Below, piece by piece: positions 21,841 to 34,800 of a stretch of 64,000 bases of DNA (its first letter is position 1; each line of letters begins with the position of its first letter). Origin of the DNA: Progne subis subis (lineage: Eukaryota > Chordata > Aves > Passeriformes > Hirundinidae); contig JAKJHU010000109.1 of the NCBI GenBank assembly GCA_022316685.1, positions 310,001 through 374,000 of the forward strand, in the 5' to 3' direction. Made by a program: the position numbers and the translations under genes. The notes beneath the pieces were generated by a model. That model had not been told where the DNA came from. It did no database searches and worked only from the letters and a program-made list of their open reading frames with translations.

Positions 21841-21871
21841 GCAGAACAGGCAGAACAGGCAGAACAGGCAG
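21841..21871 (+). repeat. 9-bp tandem repeat GCAGAACAG, about 3.4 copies
   Basis: Three exact copies (21841-21849, 21850-21858, 21859-21867) are followed by GCAG. The copies are identical, which suggests recent expansion or conversion. A plus-strand open frame of 127 codons crosses it and would contain an Ala-Glu-Gln repeat, but there is no other sign of coding. Confidence 0.8.
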
Positions 21872-24137
21872 GGGGGTCCCCTGAGCCAGCAGCAATGGAG
21901 CTGGACACACCAGAGTCCTGTGGTGAGCCCTGCCAGGCAGGAGGGCTGGGCCTCCCCATGTCCTGGTCCCTGACCAGCTGTGCTCAAGGCCCTCTGGTCT
22001 CTCCACACCCTGGCACCAGCCGGGTGTCCTTGGCACTGCTGATCCAGAATGGAAATGGGCTGCACAGGGCTCCATGGCTGCCTAATGAAGTGCTGGACCT
22101 TCATTAAATGCTCTGTGAGCCAGGCACATCTCCTGGTACCCTTCCTCTGCCACAGAAGCACGGAGCTGCATAGCTGTAAACCAAGGGCATGCTATTCCCC
22201 ACCTTTGTTTTTTGTCTCTTTGATGCTGTGGGTTTGCTCCTAGGGGCTGGAGCCCCACAGGAACTTCTGCAGGGGCTGGGACTGCACTGCGGGTGCCTAG
22301 TAACAACCAGGAGGGGACTCAGCCAGGGTTTGATTCCCTCTTTTGCTGTCAGAAGGGATTTGTCCCGAGGGAGCTCTCACAGTCCTTGCCTTGGCACAGC
22401 CTGGTCCCCAGCCAGGAGTTTTGGACTCCTCCCCGAGCCAGGACTTGGTTTTGGCAAGCTAGGAGTGCCCAGGGCTGGTTGGCAGAGCTGCTCTGGTGCC
22501 CAGCTGATGGCTCAGGCTGCCCAGTGCCATCTCCTTTGTTCCCAGTGCGTGCTGGGAGAGGGTGGGGAAGCGAACAGGGCCCTTTTCCCAGGCTTGTGCT
22601 CGGTTGCTCTCTGACGGCCCGCCTTGCATTTATCCATGATTACATTGTGGTGACACGGCTATGGTTTCCAAACCCATACACAAATGCTTAATAACCCATG
22701 GGAATGCTTTTCCATACGTTAAGGGCTACAGGCTGGGTCCATTTCCCCTGCTCCTGCACAAACCAAGTGTGGGGCAGCATCTCAAGGCTGGTCCCTTCTC
22801 TTCTGGGGATCTGCCCTGGAGTGACACCACCTCTGTCCCCTGCATCATCCATCAGACACTCTGGAAATGGAGGCAGAGGGTATCGGGGTAAAATTTTCCA
22901 TTGGAAAATGTATTTTTTATCAAACTACATAATCAGAATCGGCACGCAGCCATGGAGCCAACATTCAGGTGGGAGAGTATTGAAGCAAATCATTCTCGCT
23001 TCTGTCTGTTGACAGTGTCCAGGAAATTCAAATGTGTCTCTTTGATTTGATGTGTTTTGACTTTTATGTTTTAATTTAATATCCAGGTTGTATTTAACAT
23101 TTTATTATGGTTCGTGCTTGAGAAATTAAATACTTTTCCCCTTACTGCGGCAAAATTCCTGAATATTTCCCAGTGAAATGCCAGGGCTTGGGTTTTTCCT
23201 GAGTCCTGTCCCACAGGTGATTTTGACTCACTGAGTTCACTGCAAAACAAAACTTCTCATTTAGGAACCTTGCACAAACCAGATACTGGTTTCTATTAGG
23301 CAGTTTTCTGAAAATCCACGTCTTTTTGGTTACGTGTGCCTTGGAAATAGCCAGGGGCAGGTTTGGGGATCTGGGGAAGCAGCATGTGTCCTTGTCTGGT
23401 ATTTGGAGGTGCTGCTGAGGCAATGTGGAGGCAGATTTTTTTATGGCTTTGCCCATACCATGGGATAGAGGAGTCAGGAGAGCACCATGTCCTGTGCTGT
23501 TGTGTGCCCGCTGCTGGGGACGGCACAGCCCTCTGGTGGGGTGCATCCCTCGCCCCTGCTCCGGGGCAGACGGACCACTCTGCTCTCTGAGACCATATCA
23601 GGGTGGGGGTGCACAGATGAAAGCCTCCTTTGCACCCCCAGTGCCCCCCCTGAGGGAAGTGGAGCTGTAGGCAGAGCTCAGGGCCACCAGAAAAGCTGCC
23701 ACCAGCGCCTGTTGGCTGCTTCCTGTGCACGTGAGCACACGCGCAGGTGTTTGTGCATGCATGTGGGGATAAAGCCACTTTCCAGGCAGTTTCCAGGCAG
23801 TTCTTTTAACAACTAAATGACAGTTTGTTTGCTGCTAGGATTGCAGGCCTGCCTGGCAGAGGCTCCACACTAGAACTCTGGAAGCTGCCGCCAGTGAATA
23901 GCCAAACACGTTTGTACAGGATCAGTCGACAGCGTGTTCCAGCCTCCAGCTCAGGCGGGGGGGGGAAATCATCTCCCTGATATATGTGTTTCAGCACCAA
24001 TTATCCAAGCCTCATTTGCTCTAGACTCACAAGACCATGTCCCATGACATCTATTAATTGCATTAAAGATCTCTCATTATCCTAAATCTCCAGGATGCCG
24101 AGTTGGAGTGGCTCAGGCCCAGGTTTTCGGGAGGGCA

Positions 24138-24151
24138 CACACACGTGTGTG
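24138..24151. repeat. 14-bp perfect palindrome centred on CACGTG
   Basis: CACACACGTGTGTG is self-complementary, and its centre is a canonical E-box. It behaves like a short CA/TG dinucleotide repeat with a switch of phase. A bHLH binding site is possible but unproven. Confidence 0.6.
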
Positions 24152-24513
24152 AGCACGCGGGACGGGGGATGCATCTCCTTCAAGGCAAGCAGGGCAGGCA
24201 CAGCCACGGCCGGCAGCAGTGGCACGTTCCTCCCAAGCCTGTGTCCCCGGTTATTCACAGCTGGCTGGGGCTGATCCCTGGGGCTGGATGTGACTCTTGG
24301 CTCGCAGCAGCCTGGCAGAGCCTTTCCTGTGGTCCCTGAGGGGTCGGTTCCGTGAGGGAGTGATGCTGCCAGCACTCCGCACCACACGCCGCCAAGCACG
24401 GGCCCACTGCCCCTTCTTTGCCAAATACTTATTGTTCCTGCTTTGAACTTCTGCAGAGCGAGGTTTGCCAAGGCTCCAACATGAATCATTAATTAATTCC
24501 TGGAGGGCTTTTA

Positions 24514-24590
24514 TTTTTTTTTTTTAATGTTGTTTGTTTGTTTGTTTTGAGAGGGTTTTTTGTTTTGGTTTGGTTTGGTTTTTCTCGTGT
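24514..24590 (+). repeat. T-rich simple repeat with GTTT and GGTTT units
   Basis: A run of twelve T residues is followed by several TTTG units and then by repeated GGTTT units, ending near 24585. It is an impure microsatellite on the plus strand. Confidence 0.75.
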
Positions 24591-27500
24591 GTTTTTTTGC
24601 TTTCATAATTAAAAATGAGGAGAGTAGGTGCAGGATTACAGAGGTGCAGTCAGTCACTTCACTATCCATGCTCAGGAGGGTGCCATGGGTGCGCTGCTTG
24701 TCCTTGCTCCTGTGGTTGCTGCTGGGGCTACGGGCACCCAGATTGCTGCCCCTCAGCCTCGGCTCTCCTGCCTGCCAGGCTCTGTGTGAGCAAACATACC
24801 CTCCTCTGGCTGTGAGCATCCCTCTCCCCTTGTCACCCTCCTCCTTCATCCTGTGTCGTGGCTGGGTCTCCTCTGGTATGCACAGTTCTGGGGGTGCCCA
24901 CTGCCAAGAGCCTTGTTGGATGCAGGGACCCAGAGTTCAGTATGGAATTGCATTGCTTCCTTTGGAAACCTCATTCCTTGATGAGGCCTCTGGAGGGGCT
25001 GGTGGAGGCAGAAAGCTCAGCAGGGCACCAAAGAAAGGCTTGGAAAGGAAAAGGCAAAAGTAAAAAGGACAGAAAGGTCTCATTAAAAGAGAAAAAAAAG
25101 TTTTTATTTATTGGGGCAGGCTCAGGATTGCAGAGAGTGGAGGAGCACAGTAAGGTCTGCTTGGAGGCTGACAACCCAACTTCTTGTACACTGTGTGCTC
25201 CAGTCCCCGACCATCCCAGTTTATTCCAGTGCCTTGTTGGACTGGGAAGCACCAGCTGGGTCGGTCTCACGGTGCTGAAGAGGGGGACAGGCCTGATCCC
25301 AGAGCTCAGGGAACACAGCAGGAAAGGGCAGCATTTGCAGTAATGCCCAGGCCCTCAAGCCTGCGTGAGCTCTTGCCATTTCCACCCTCTTTCTGGTGTA
25401 ATAACTTGTTCCTTATTGACATTTTTATTCCGAACACAGGGAAAATGCCAGAACAGTAATTGCTGTACATGTAAAGCAAGGCACTGTGCCATATCCTCCA
25501 GATCATTTCCTTCCCCCTTCCCCCAGCTCGTGAGGCCTGGGTGGAAGTGAGCAGTGGCTTGGCTGGAGGGTGGGACACAGGGACCCACAAGTGCCATGGA
25601 GCTGCCACCAGGTGGGTGGGGACGAAGGCGCTGTCCCTTCCTCCACAGTGACTCCCAGGGCAGCAGCAGGGCTGCGAATAACACCAGGTCTAATTGCTGT
25701 GCTAACAGCTAGACCTGCTGCCTCCAGGAACGCTTACATCTGAACGCTTATATCTTGTGGTTTCTAATACCGTCAGAAATCCCTCATGCTCTCATGTTTA
25801 CCAGCATGCAATTGCAACCCCTCGATGTCTGCATAACAGCTTTCCATCTCCCGGTTCCCCACAAACAGTGACAGAGCTATGACAATCAGGAAGGAGGCAA
25901 ACAAGAAGCAAAACCCCACTGGGATCCAGGGAAAACGCTGTGTCCTGCAGGATGTAAATTGAAAATATAAATGCTCTTCCCTCCCTCCACCCCAAAAGCA
26001 TTTGGTAAGAAAGATAATGTAGAAAATGTAGAATTTTGCAAAGCCACGGTAGCCACGTTTTTTTCATGCAATAAGCCAGAAAATGTTTACTGCATGAGCA
26101 GAGCAGAAGCTGTAATGTTGTAAAATGATAGTGCTGGGGAGCCATCTGCTTATTGACTGAAGTCTGGATGATAATGTCTCATGGAGCACGGGCTTTCTGT
26201 GAGCGTGTCTTGCAGAGCTGGGTGTGCACACGTGTGCCAGGGATGCACAATGAATGTGTGCTGCCAGCCTGATCCCTTTTGCCCAGGGGCCAGCAGTTCA
26301 TGCTTGGAGAGACCTCGGGGTGTTGTTGGGTTACACCAGGATGGGTGGTGGCTGGAGGTGGCAGGCTCTGGGGATGCAGCAGGAGGATCTGGTTCTCAAA
26401 GCAGGTGGAAAAGCAAACCTGGGGCAAACAAGCAGCCCCATGAGCTCGGGGGCTCTCGGGATGGCTTTGGAGGGGGATTTCACTGGCACAGCACCGAGCA
26501 GGGGCGCATCAGCGGGCTCAGCACAGCCTCCCATGGATCTGCAGCCGATGAGAGCCGGCTGCATCCCAGGCTCCTCCCGCCAAGGCCTCTGGGCCATGCC
26601 AGCACGTGGTCCCTGTAGTTAAGTAGGGGGATTATGCATGTCTGAGCAGTTGGCATTGAACTCCTAAACTCTGGAAATCAAGCTGTGCCCTGCAGAACGG
26701 CCGCCCTGCTGCCGCCGAGGTCAGGGGGATTTGTGGCTGCCTGTAAGAGAGCCAAATCTGTCTTTTCTTCCCCCGCTGAAGGTCATGCCACAATGCCCTC
26801 AGCATCTGGCTAATCCAGCTGGTGCCCTTCGCCCATAGGCAGACCTGCCCATCTCCAGTGCCTGCCGAGGCCAGGCTGACTCTGCCCTGGCACCCCAGCT
26901 GGCACAGGGGAGCAGCAGGGACCCCCAGTCACCCCTGAGTGCGACAGCCTGCCTGGGAGAACCAGTCTGCAAGTCTCTAATGCTGTGAATTTGGTCTGTA
27001 GCATTGTTTGGATGACAGGAGTGGTGAAATAACACCCAGGGGACAGAAGGGATACCAAAATTATGATATTACCCTTTGGAATTATTTCATGGTCAATGTA
27101 GCTTTCCTGTCCTCACGGTGATATTTTACCCAGCCATTGCTCAGAGGATCCCTGTCTTATATTAATCCATTTCTGTTGATGCAGGGAATGAAATGCTATA
27201 TTCCCTCCAGCCCTCCTGCTGTCCGTTCCGTTTCCAAGCAGCAGCTCGGGCCGCGGCGCTTGCCTGCTGCTGGGAATTCTGCTCGGCTGTGGCAGAGCAG
27301 GGCTGGGGCACGGGCTCATTCATCCGCCTGCTCCCTCACAAGCTGCTCGTGTATTATTGATAACCCAGGGCTGAGTGATTATTACATATCGAAATTTATT
27401 TTAATTTCTTATGATTGCCGCTGTGATTAAAGGATGTGCCAGGTTGTACGTAGCCTGGTAGTGATTAGGCGCTACAAGCCATGGCAGAGATAATGTGCAG

Positions 27501-27800
27501 GGCCTGGCTCAGTGAGGCTGATAGATGAGACAGGTTTTCCCACGCAGGGCTTTGTCCCAGACCTGCAGAGGGGTTTCAATGCTTACGGTTCCTTTCAGTT
27601 TCAGTTCTGCGTGTGCCTTCAGTCCATCTGAGTGCTGGTGTGGAGCTCAGTGCCGGGAGGTCCCCATGCCCTGGGATTGTCTGCTCCAAGCCAGGCAGGA
27701 GCAAGTGGCTTTTCCTGGACCAAACTTCACTGTCACTTATTTTTTTACAACATCTCCCATTTTTCATAGAACGGTGAACTTTGGGCTGGAATTATAAAGG

Positions 27801-27871
27801 TATCATACAACATCACAGAGTATCCTTAGCTGGAAAGGACCTCTGGGTATCCAGTCCAGTGATCTTAGGTA
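27801..27871 (-). mobile_element. CR1 LINE 3'-end fragment
   Basis: The plus strand reads ATCACAGAGTATCC, then a TGGAAAGGACCTCTGGG core and CCAGTCCAGTG, which match the reverse complement of the 3' end of avian CR1 elements. The element is therefore on the minus strand, with its 3' terminus at the low-coordinate end. Only about 70 bp are recognisable. It may extend into the AT-rich segment to its right, but I cannot follow it there. CR1 is the dominant LINE family of birds, and most copies are 5'-truncated as here. Confidence 0.65.
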
Positions 27872-28650
27872 CTTAGATCAGTTAAAGATGGAGAGAAAAG
27901 CTGAGGAAGATGAGGTGGCAATGCCCTCTTCACTCGCCCCATAGACACTGACCTGCATTTTAAATGTCTCAGTATCTGGCCACTAGGGCCAAGTAAAGCT
28001 AATTGTGTGAGTAATTCTGTTGATTTAGTTATTCCTGTAAACATTGACAGAATCAGCTCTTTCATTCCTCAAGAGAAAACACTTCCCAGCAGAAAATACA
28101 AACAAATTGCTCTTCATATCATAGCATTTTAAAATAAAAATATCAATAAGGAGCTAAGTCAAAACTGCATTTTAGATTCAACAGATTATTTTGCAGAAAA
28201 CACAAAAACAATGAATCTTCTCTGAGGATGGTAATCAGCACACGCAGACATATTGCTTTTTCAGATCACAAAATCTCAATACCCAAGATCAGTAGAAAAC
28301 TAAGTAGAAAATGCTTTTTATAGGATTCAAATTCCAATTAAATTAGAGCAGATTCTTCAACAAGAAAGCCTACAAAATGAAGTCTAGGTTTATGTATTGG
28401 AAAGCAAAATGCAAATATGTTGCTTTCCGGCTCGCAGGGTTTCAAACCAAAAGACAAACTTACTTAAAGTAAAAATGATTTCATTCAAATTCTGGGGGAA
28501 TCGACTCAAGTAACTGATCCTCAACTGAATTATTCAGCTTTTTTATCAACAGACTTATTTCTTCCCTCTTTATTCTTAATTTGCCTATTCATAAATCCCA
28601 CTGCTTTGTCAGTCATGAGAAATACTTTCCAGTGGCTTTGACAAAGCAAA
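27872..28650. other. AT-rich island, no gene recognised
   Basis: Base composition changes sharply to roughly two-thirds A+T by eye, with almost no CpG, and returns to GC-rich sequence after about 28650. The left edge coincides with the CR1 3' end. No open frame longer than about 65 codons, no tandem structure and no recognisable transposon were seen. It could be an old unrecognised repeat, a conserved non-coding block or a matrix-attachment-like region. Confidence 0.5.
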
Positions 28651-28815
28651 AATTAGCAGGGAAAGGAACTGGCACATAACCGCCTCACTGCAGAATGCTT
28701 CCTTGCAGCGTAAGGTATTTTTCTCTTCCTGGAGCTTTAATGCCAGCAGAAATCAATGCGAGATCTCAGCTCACCCTCCTGTCTGATGCTCACTGCAGGG
28801 CTTCAGCCAGGCTTT

Positions 28816-28831
28816 CCCCCCCGCCCCCCCC
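28816..28831 (+). repeat. C7-G-C8 tract
   Basis: Seven C, one G and eight C occur in a row, so the minus strand is a near-continuous G tract. Such tracts can form quadruplex-like or i-motif structures, but no function is indicated. Confidence 0.8.
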
Positions 28832-31800
28832 GTGATGGCTGTGTGGGACCTGTGGTGCCCAGAACATGTCTTGGGGGGTCCCGGTGCTGCTGCCCTCCCG
28901 AGGGTCCCTGTGGCATCCTCAGGGGAAGAGCGTTGCTTTTGGCAATGCTGCGTTGGGGCTGAGAGGTCCTGCAGGGCAGAAGATGATGCCCTTCAGCCAA
29001 CAGCTCTGGGACTTCATTTCCTTTGCTTTTAACCACTGGTATCTTCTTTCCACCTGGAATTGCCTGGCTTTGACTTGGAGTCATTGGATCTCATTCTGTG
29101 AGCTTGTGAGGGTCGTGGGTGTCTCTAAAGGAAACATCAGTGATCATAAATATTTCCTTTTGATCTGCAAGCATCAACCTCTGGCGATCTGAAGAAGATT
29201 ACAGCAAGAGTTTTGAGTCAGAGCAGTAGAGCTAGATGAAAATCTTAGTTCTGTAGTTTTACTAGGAAATGGGAAATATTTTAAGAGGAAGATTAAATGT
29301 ATCTTTAAATACAGAACTTAAAAACAAGAAAGGGATTTGTTCAACTGACACACTGGAGGAATTGTAGGAACCTTAGAAACAATCTGTAAAACCTCATTAA
29401 ATAGCAGAATGTTCTGCAGATCCACACAGTTTTCCTGAAGAACTCTGAACCTTCCTTCTCCCTCTGGTCTGCAGCGATTTACCGCTGTGTCCATAGAGCA
29501 GTAGCAGCCCCCCAGGCTGCATCCTGGCACCCTGGGGATGTGATGTGGGATATAACAGCAGTCAGGCTCCCTCCTCATAACCAGTTCTGGTTCTCCCAGT
29601 TTCCCCAGTTTCCCTGTGGGGCTGGTGTTAGTGGAAGGAATTGAAAGAGCAGTGGATGCCTTAGGTCAGAGGTGAGACTTTGAGAGTGACCTTCCTTCTC
29701 TGGAAACATCATCTGGTGTCTCTGCTGCCAGGTGGCTTCTTTTCCTCACCTCCTCCTTTTGAGGTGCCGCAGAAGGGCCTCTGGGATGGTTTTGCCATTT
29801 CCCCCTCTCTCAGGAGCAGGCTGGGGGAGGACAGTGAGGAGCTGCAGGGGTCGGGGTAGCTGCCAGAGGAGCACTGACAGGGGCTGACAGCCTGGACGTG
29901 GCACCCTGTGGGTGGGAAGGTGCCCCCACCCTGTCCAGCCCCGCTGGGAGCGCTCGGTGTGCCGCAGCTGTGTGCCTCCTGGGATATGAGAGGAACACTG
30001 GAGGTTTTGGAAGCAGCCCAGAGAGCAGCTGGCATTTCTGGCACCTGGGAAGTGCTTTACATGCTTGAGAGGCACTTGGATGTGCTGCTGCTGGAACAGG
30101 GATGTCCCTCCACCTTTCCTCTCCCTTATTTTTTGCGTGGGGGTGAGGTTTCCCCACCCTCTGGTGCTCCAGCTGTGAGGGAGACTCCTTGCACCAGGAG
30201 CCTGGGGAACGGCACAGTTCCAGGGTTTTCCTGGCAGTTTCCCAGCCTTCCCCAGCGGGCTGGCAAGATGACCTTGACTCGTGTCATGGAGCAATCAGAC
30301 CCTGCTGCTGCTCACCTCTGGCTTCATGCTTCTCAAGCCTCCTTCTCTCTGGTGGCAGAGGATATAGATTTGGGGGAGAAAGTTTCCTATCAACCTCCTT
30401 AGAGATTGCAATGTCCACCATTGTAGAAGGTGGCAGCAGAATGGAACCCCAGCTCGCACGCTTTTCCTCAGGTGATCTCTGCTGTTACAGGCACCACACA
30501 GCAGAGAGGGGCTGGATTCTCTCAGGATGGAGCTTTATCCAACCCTCAGCACTGCTGAACTGCTGGCTTTTAGGTCCTGTTTTGGGCACAGCCAGGAGAC
30601 AGCTCAACTTTTGCTGGAAGGGACAAAGCAGAGAACAGGGGCTGCCTGTGGTCTGGAGGAGCTGAGAGAGAGAAGGAAAGGGAAGGGAGATAAAAGGGCT
30701 GCTCCCTCCATCTTATTCCCCATGAGGGTGGCTGGAACAGCCCACAGTGTCCCCTCCCTGTAGAGGGTTTTCTGCACAGCTCCCTGCTCCACCAGCAGGG
30801 AATGAGAAAGCAATGTCAAATACATGTTTGAAATGTCAACAGAAGGGCCCTGCAAGATTGACTGCAGTCTCGTGAAATATTTAATTCTTTCTCTCCTTAT
30901 GAAGAGAGATGTTACTCTGGATAAAAGATAAATTCAGGGGGAACAGGGCAAGGGAGGAGGGGGACAGAGGGGGAAGAAGTGTGCAGGGAGAGGGAGGGAC
31001 CGGCTGTCTCCATCTTTCACTGTAGCCCTAACAGGGTGCCTCTTACTCATCAGGAGAAAGATGGGCTCTTGCTTCATTATCTTGGCCTTCTTTATTCCCA
31101 TCAGCTTCTTTTCCCTTTTTGCTGCCTTTATCTCTGCATAGATGCCGATTGCAAAGCCCACCTTCACTCTGCCCCCCAGCCCTGGCACAGCCCTGGCACA
31201 GCCCAACCCAAAGCACAGGGACACCAGTGGTGGCACAGGGCCCTTGGTGGGACAGCCAGTGTGGCAGTGGGTTGGTCACCAGGATACCCTTTTCCTAGGC
31301 CTGCGGGTTTTATGCTGCCTAGGAGTTTGGTCTTGCTTTCTGACGTAGGGTCTGATGCTGCAGATCCAGGGGGACAATCAGGCTGAGGGGGACGGGGAGG
31401 ACAAGAAAAGCATTCCCCTAATCTGCTCCTGACTCAGCCCCATCATCTGCTCTGCTTCCAAACTCTCTGCCTGCTGAGGGGAGCGTGGGGACAGCCAGGG
31501 TTCCATGGAGCTGCAGATGGGCTGTGCCCAGCACCCTGCCCTGCCAACAGCACACGGTGACAGTGACAGATGTTCTGGTGGCTCTCCCTCACTCCCTGCT
31601 GTGCCAGGGCTGGCACTTGGAGCGGGAGAGGGCTGGATGTCTGCAGACAAGCTCACCCAGAGCCTCCGGGGACCTCTGGCAGCTGGTAAAGGCAATTTCA
31701 GCCGTAATCCAACTGAGGCCGTGTGAGCGAGGCCAGAACTGGCTCAGGAAGCATCTCCCCACCCCTACAGTTCCTGAGATAGAAAAGAAGTGAGTTCCCA

Positions 31801-34800
31801 CCAGCAGCAAAGATGAAAAATTCCAATAGCAGTAAAAGAAGAAGAAGAAAAAAATCTTGAAAACCCCCCTTTTGATTCCACTGAATGAGGGTTTTTTTAT
31901 ATGCTTTCAAAACATTTTGATAGTTGCTTTTAGTTTCTAGTTCTTTTTTGCAAACTATAAATTACCTTAGATTTATTAACCTAAAAATTGATTCTTTATT
32001 ATTTCAAATGTGTCAAAAAGGGGACATTTTGACTTTTTTGAGCCTTTTTCCAGGATTTTTGTGAAGTGGGTAATTTGTCACAATTGATCCCTTTTTTTTT
32101 GAGAGGCTTTGAATTTCAACAAACTGGTATTTACTGCTGAAAACACAGTGAGCTGACAAATTCCCAAACCAGCTACTGTGATTTTGGGTTTGCAGAGCAG
32201 AGTGGAGGAAGGTATAGGTACATGACAAGGAGCTTTAGACCCTGGCTGGGGAAGCATTCTGAGAATGGGCACTTCTTGGACTTTTCCACCTCTCTGTGCA
32301 GAGACCTGGAGCTCAGGAGGTTGCCATTGTCCCCTCCTGAGTCTCCCTGTGCCACCCGTGTCGCTGCCATGCAGCAGAACAGCTCCACGACTCCACTTGC
32401 AGCTCCCCACAGAAACCACAAGCACTGGCATCGCTGGCATCTGTGTTGTTGGACTCACTGCAGCGTTAAACCTTGATAAATGCCTTTAATATTTAATTGG
32501 TCTTTAAAAAAGATAAATAGGCAGGATATTAAATGCAACTCCTCAGGCAGAGTAAGGCAAGTAATGAACGTTACCCACGACTGGTGGCATCTGCAAAATG
32601 CACTTTTAGTGTGGTTTGAAACCAAGGGCCTGGGAGATGTTTCCTGCTCTTGTTTCCCAGATGGAGTTTGTAGGTGCTCAAACATGAGATTTTCACTTTG
32701 GAAATGGGATCTGGGATTCCTTATCCTCCACCATGTTTGCTGATGAGGTCACCAGAGGTTCTCCTGCTCCAACCTCTGCCAGTGGCCTCAGCCAAGCAGA
32801 AGGTGGGAGTTCCAGCCATTAAAAACTGTTTCCTAAGGGTCCAGCAGTTTTTGTGCCATTTACAGTAGTAGATAGGGGCAAAATGCACTGGAGAGTTCAG
32901 ACTGCAATAAGGCCACGGAGCCAAATTAGGGGTCTGAGTCCCAGAGCACCAGTGCAGCACAATGAAGTTGCATCTGCTCAGAATGTTGCAGTATTTGCCT
33001 GCAAATTCCCAGCTCCAGCTGTGCCAGGTTTTCAAAGGACTTCAGCTCCAGAACCATGTGCCCTGGAGTCAGTCCATGACTTGGGACGTCAACACCACTG
33101 CCCCACTGTGACATGAGATCACAGTCAAGAGCTCCAGCCTTGCTATGGGCAAGTTATGGACTCTGCAGTGGCTGTATGGGCAGGTAACCCTCAGGAAAAC
33201 TAAAACAAAGCCCTGCTCAGATACTTTTTGAAGTTTCTCTGGCAGTTCAGCTGTGCAGGAACAGCACAATTAGGTTTTAGGGGAAGCTGGGGTTCAGTCA
33301 CGGTCCCCTAACCAGCAGTCCTCCCAGGGAATGGCATCCTGCTCTGCCACCTCCAGCACACTTGTACAACCACTCCAGTGTCACCAGCATAGGTGGAGGC
33401 TCAATCTCTGCACATCTACAGGCCGATTTTTCAATCAGAGGAGTACTCAGGCTGCCCAGAGTTCGGGTCCTTGTCTCTCTGATGCCACTCCAGCGTGATC
33501 AAGTGGGCTGAAGATCCCAAGGGAAGAAGCTTTGCTATGGAGTTGCTGTTGCCTGGGGCTCTTGGGCTGGGGGTGGCACCAAAATAGCCATTCTTCCAGC
33601 TCAGCTCCCTGGTGTTCACCCACAGCAGTGTCTGAGCCACCATCAGCTGCTTCTAAATATGGAGAAATGCTGCAGGCCTTCGGCAGCTACGCCGGGGAGC
33701 TGCTGCTAAATGCCTTGGAATAATGATCCTGCTGCTGGGAGGCCCTGGAAGAACAGAGGAGACAAGAGGGAGCGGAAGCAGCAGCAACAGCAGTAATAAC
33801 TGAGGAGCAATCCAGCAGGGAAAGGCTTTGATCTGAGGGCTGGGAGACAGGTCTGCTGTCTGCAGGGGATTTGTCCTGCTCAGGTTGAGGGAGGGACCAG
33901 GGATTTGTTGGGGAGAAGTAAGAGGCAGGAGCTGCACCCCACCCATGTCGTATTGTGCCCTCCTCAGCCGTGTTCTGTGTGCAGCAGGGACATCCCTGCA
34001 CGGTCACAGCCTTCTGCTCTCCCCCTGCTCCAGATGGAGTGCGTGGGGGTGGCTACAAGTCTGCATCATCCCGATCCCACAGCTCTGCCCTGCGGTGCAG
34101 GAGGGCCCTGCCTGTCCCACCGCCTGCCCGGGACCGAGCCTGCTGCCACCCTGTGCCAACCAGCACAGCGGTACTTCCCAGCCAGGAAACACACCCCTGC
34201 ACCTTCTTCACTCCTGGAGCTCCTCAAAACCCACCCAGAGCAAGGTGAAGGAAGCCACTGTAGTCCTGCAGGAGCTGGGAGCATCCAACTCTCTGCCTTT
34301 TCCTTTCTCTCTTTTCTTCCCTCCTTCTTTCATTTTTATTCTCCCTCCTCTGCAGAACCAAAACATTTTGGAGACTCTGCACTCCGTGCTAGCCTATTAT
34401 TCACAGAACCTCCTATCTCCCTGCTTCAGGATGCTGCCTGGATCCGACCAATTACCAGCTCCCTTGATGTATAACACCATAAAACCCTTAACCTCATTAT
34501 AGAAAATTTCTTTTGAATGGCCTTTAAAAACCATCTCATTACACAGGAAGAACTGTAATTACCTTTAACGAGACTGAGATATTGTGCGAGCAAGTGCGTT
34601 TGGGCTGTCAAAACAGGAGCAGTGGGAGATCATCTCCAGCCGGTTTCGCCACAAGGGCAAACACTTTGTAATTCCCTGCCCTGCGCAGCTCCTTCTCCTG
34701 GCCCTCCCTCTCCCCTCACTCCTCCTTCCTCCACGCCTTCCCTGGGCAAACACAGCTGCTGATGTTGTTCTGCTTCCCAAGGTAAAGCACATCTTCCCCG

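Larger units (their letters stand above)
16271..27800. other. Unique non-coding DNA with simple repeats, no gene recognised
   Basis: No protein domain, RNA gene or transposon is recognisable here. Noted elements are the A-rich and poly(T) pair at 17286-17375, an ATTA-rich segment at 18585-18720, a 9-bp repeat at 21841, AT-richer blocks at 22890-23130 and 27330-27430, a duplicated TTTCCAGGCAG near 23779-23800, a G9 run near 23957, an E-box-centred palindrome at 24138 and a T/G simple repeat at 24514-24590. The AT-rich blocks with homeodomain-like ATTA words resemble conserved non-coding elements in composition, but conservation cannot be seen from one sequence. Confidence 0.5.

Noticed and set aside
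33885..34502. 205-codon plus-strand open frame
   Set aside because: Two other plus-strand frames are also open across the same bases and none has a recognisable domain. The region is simply stop-poor.
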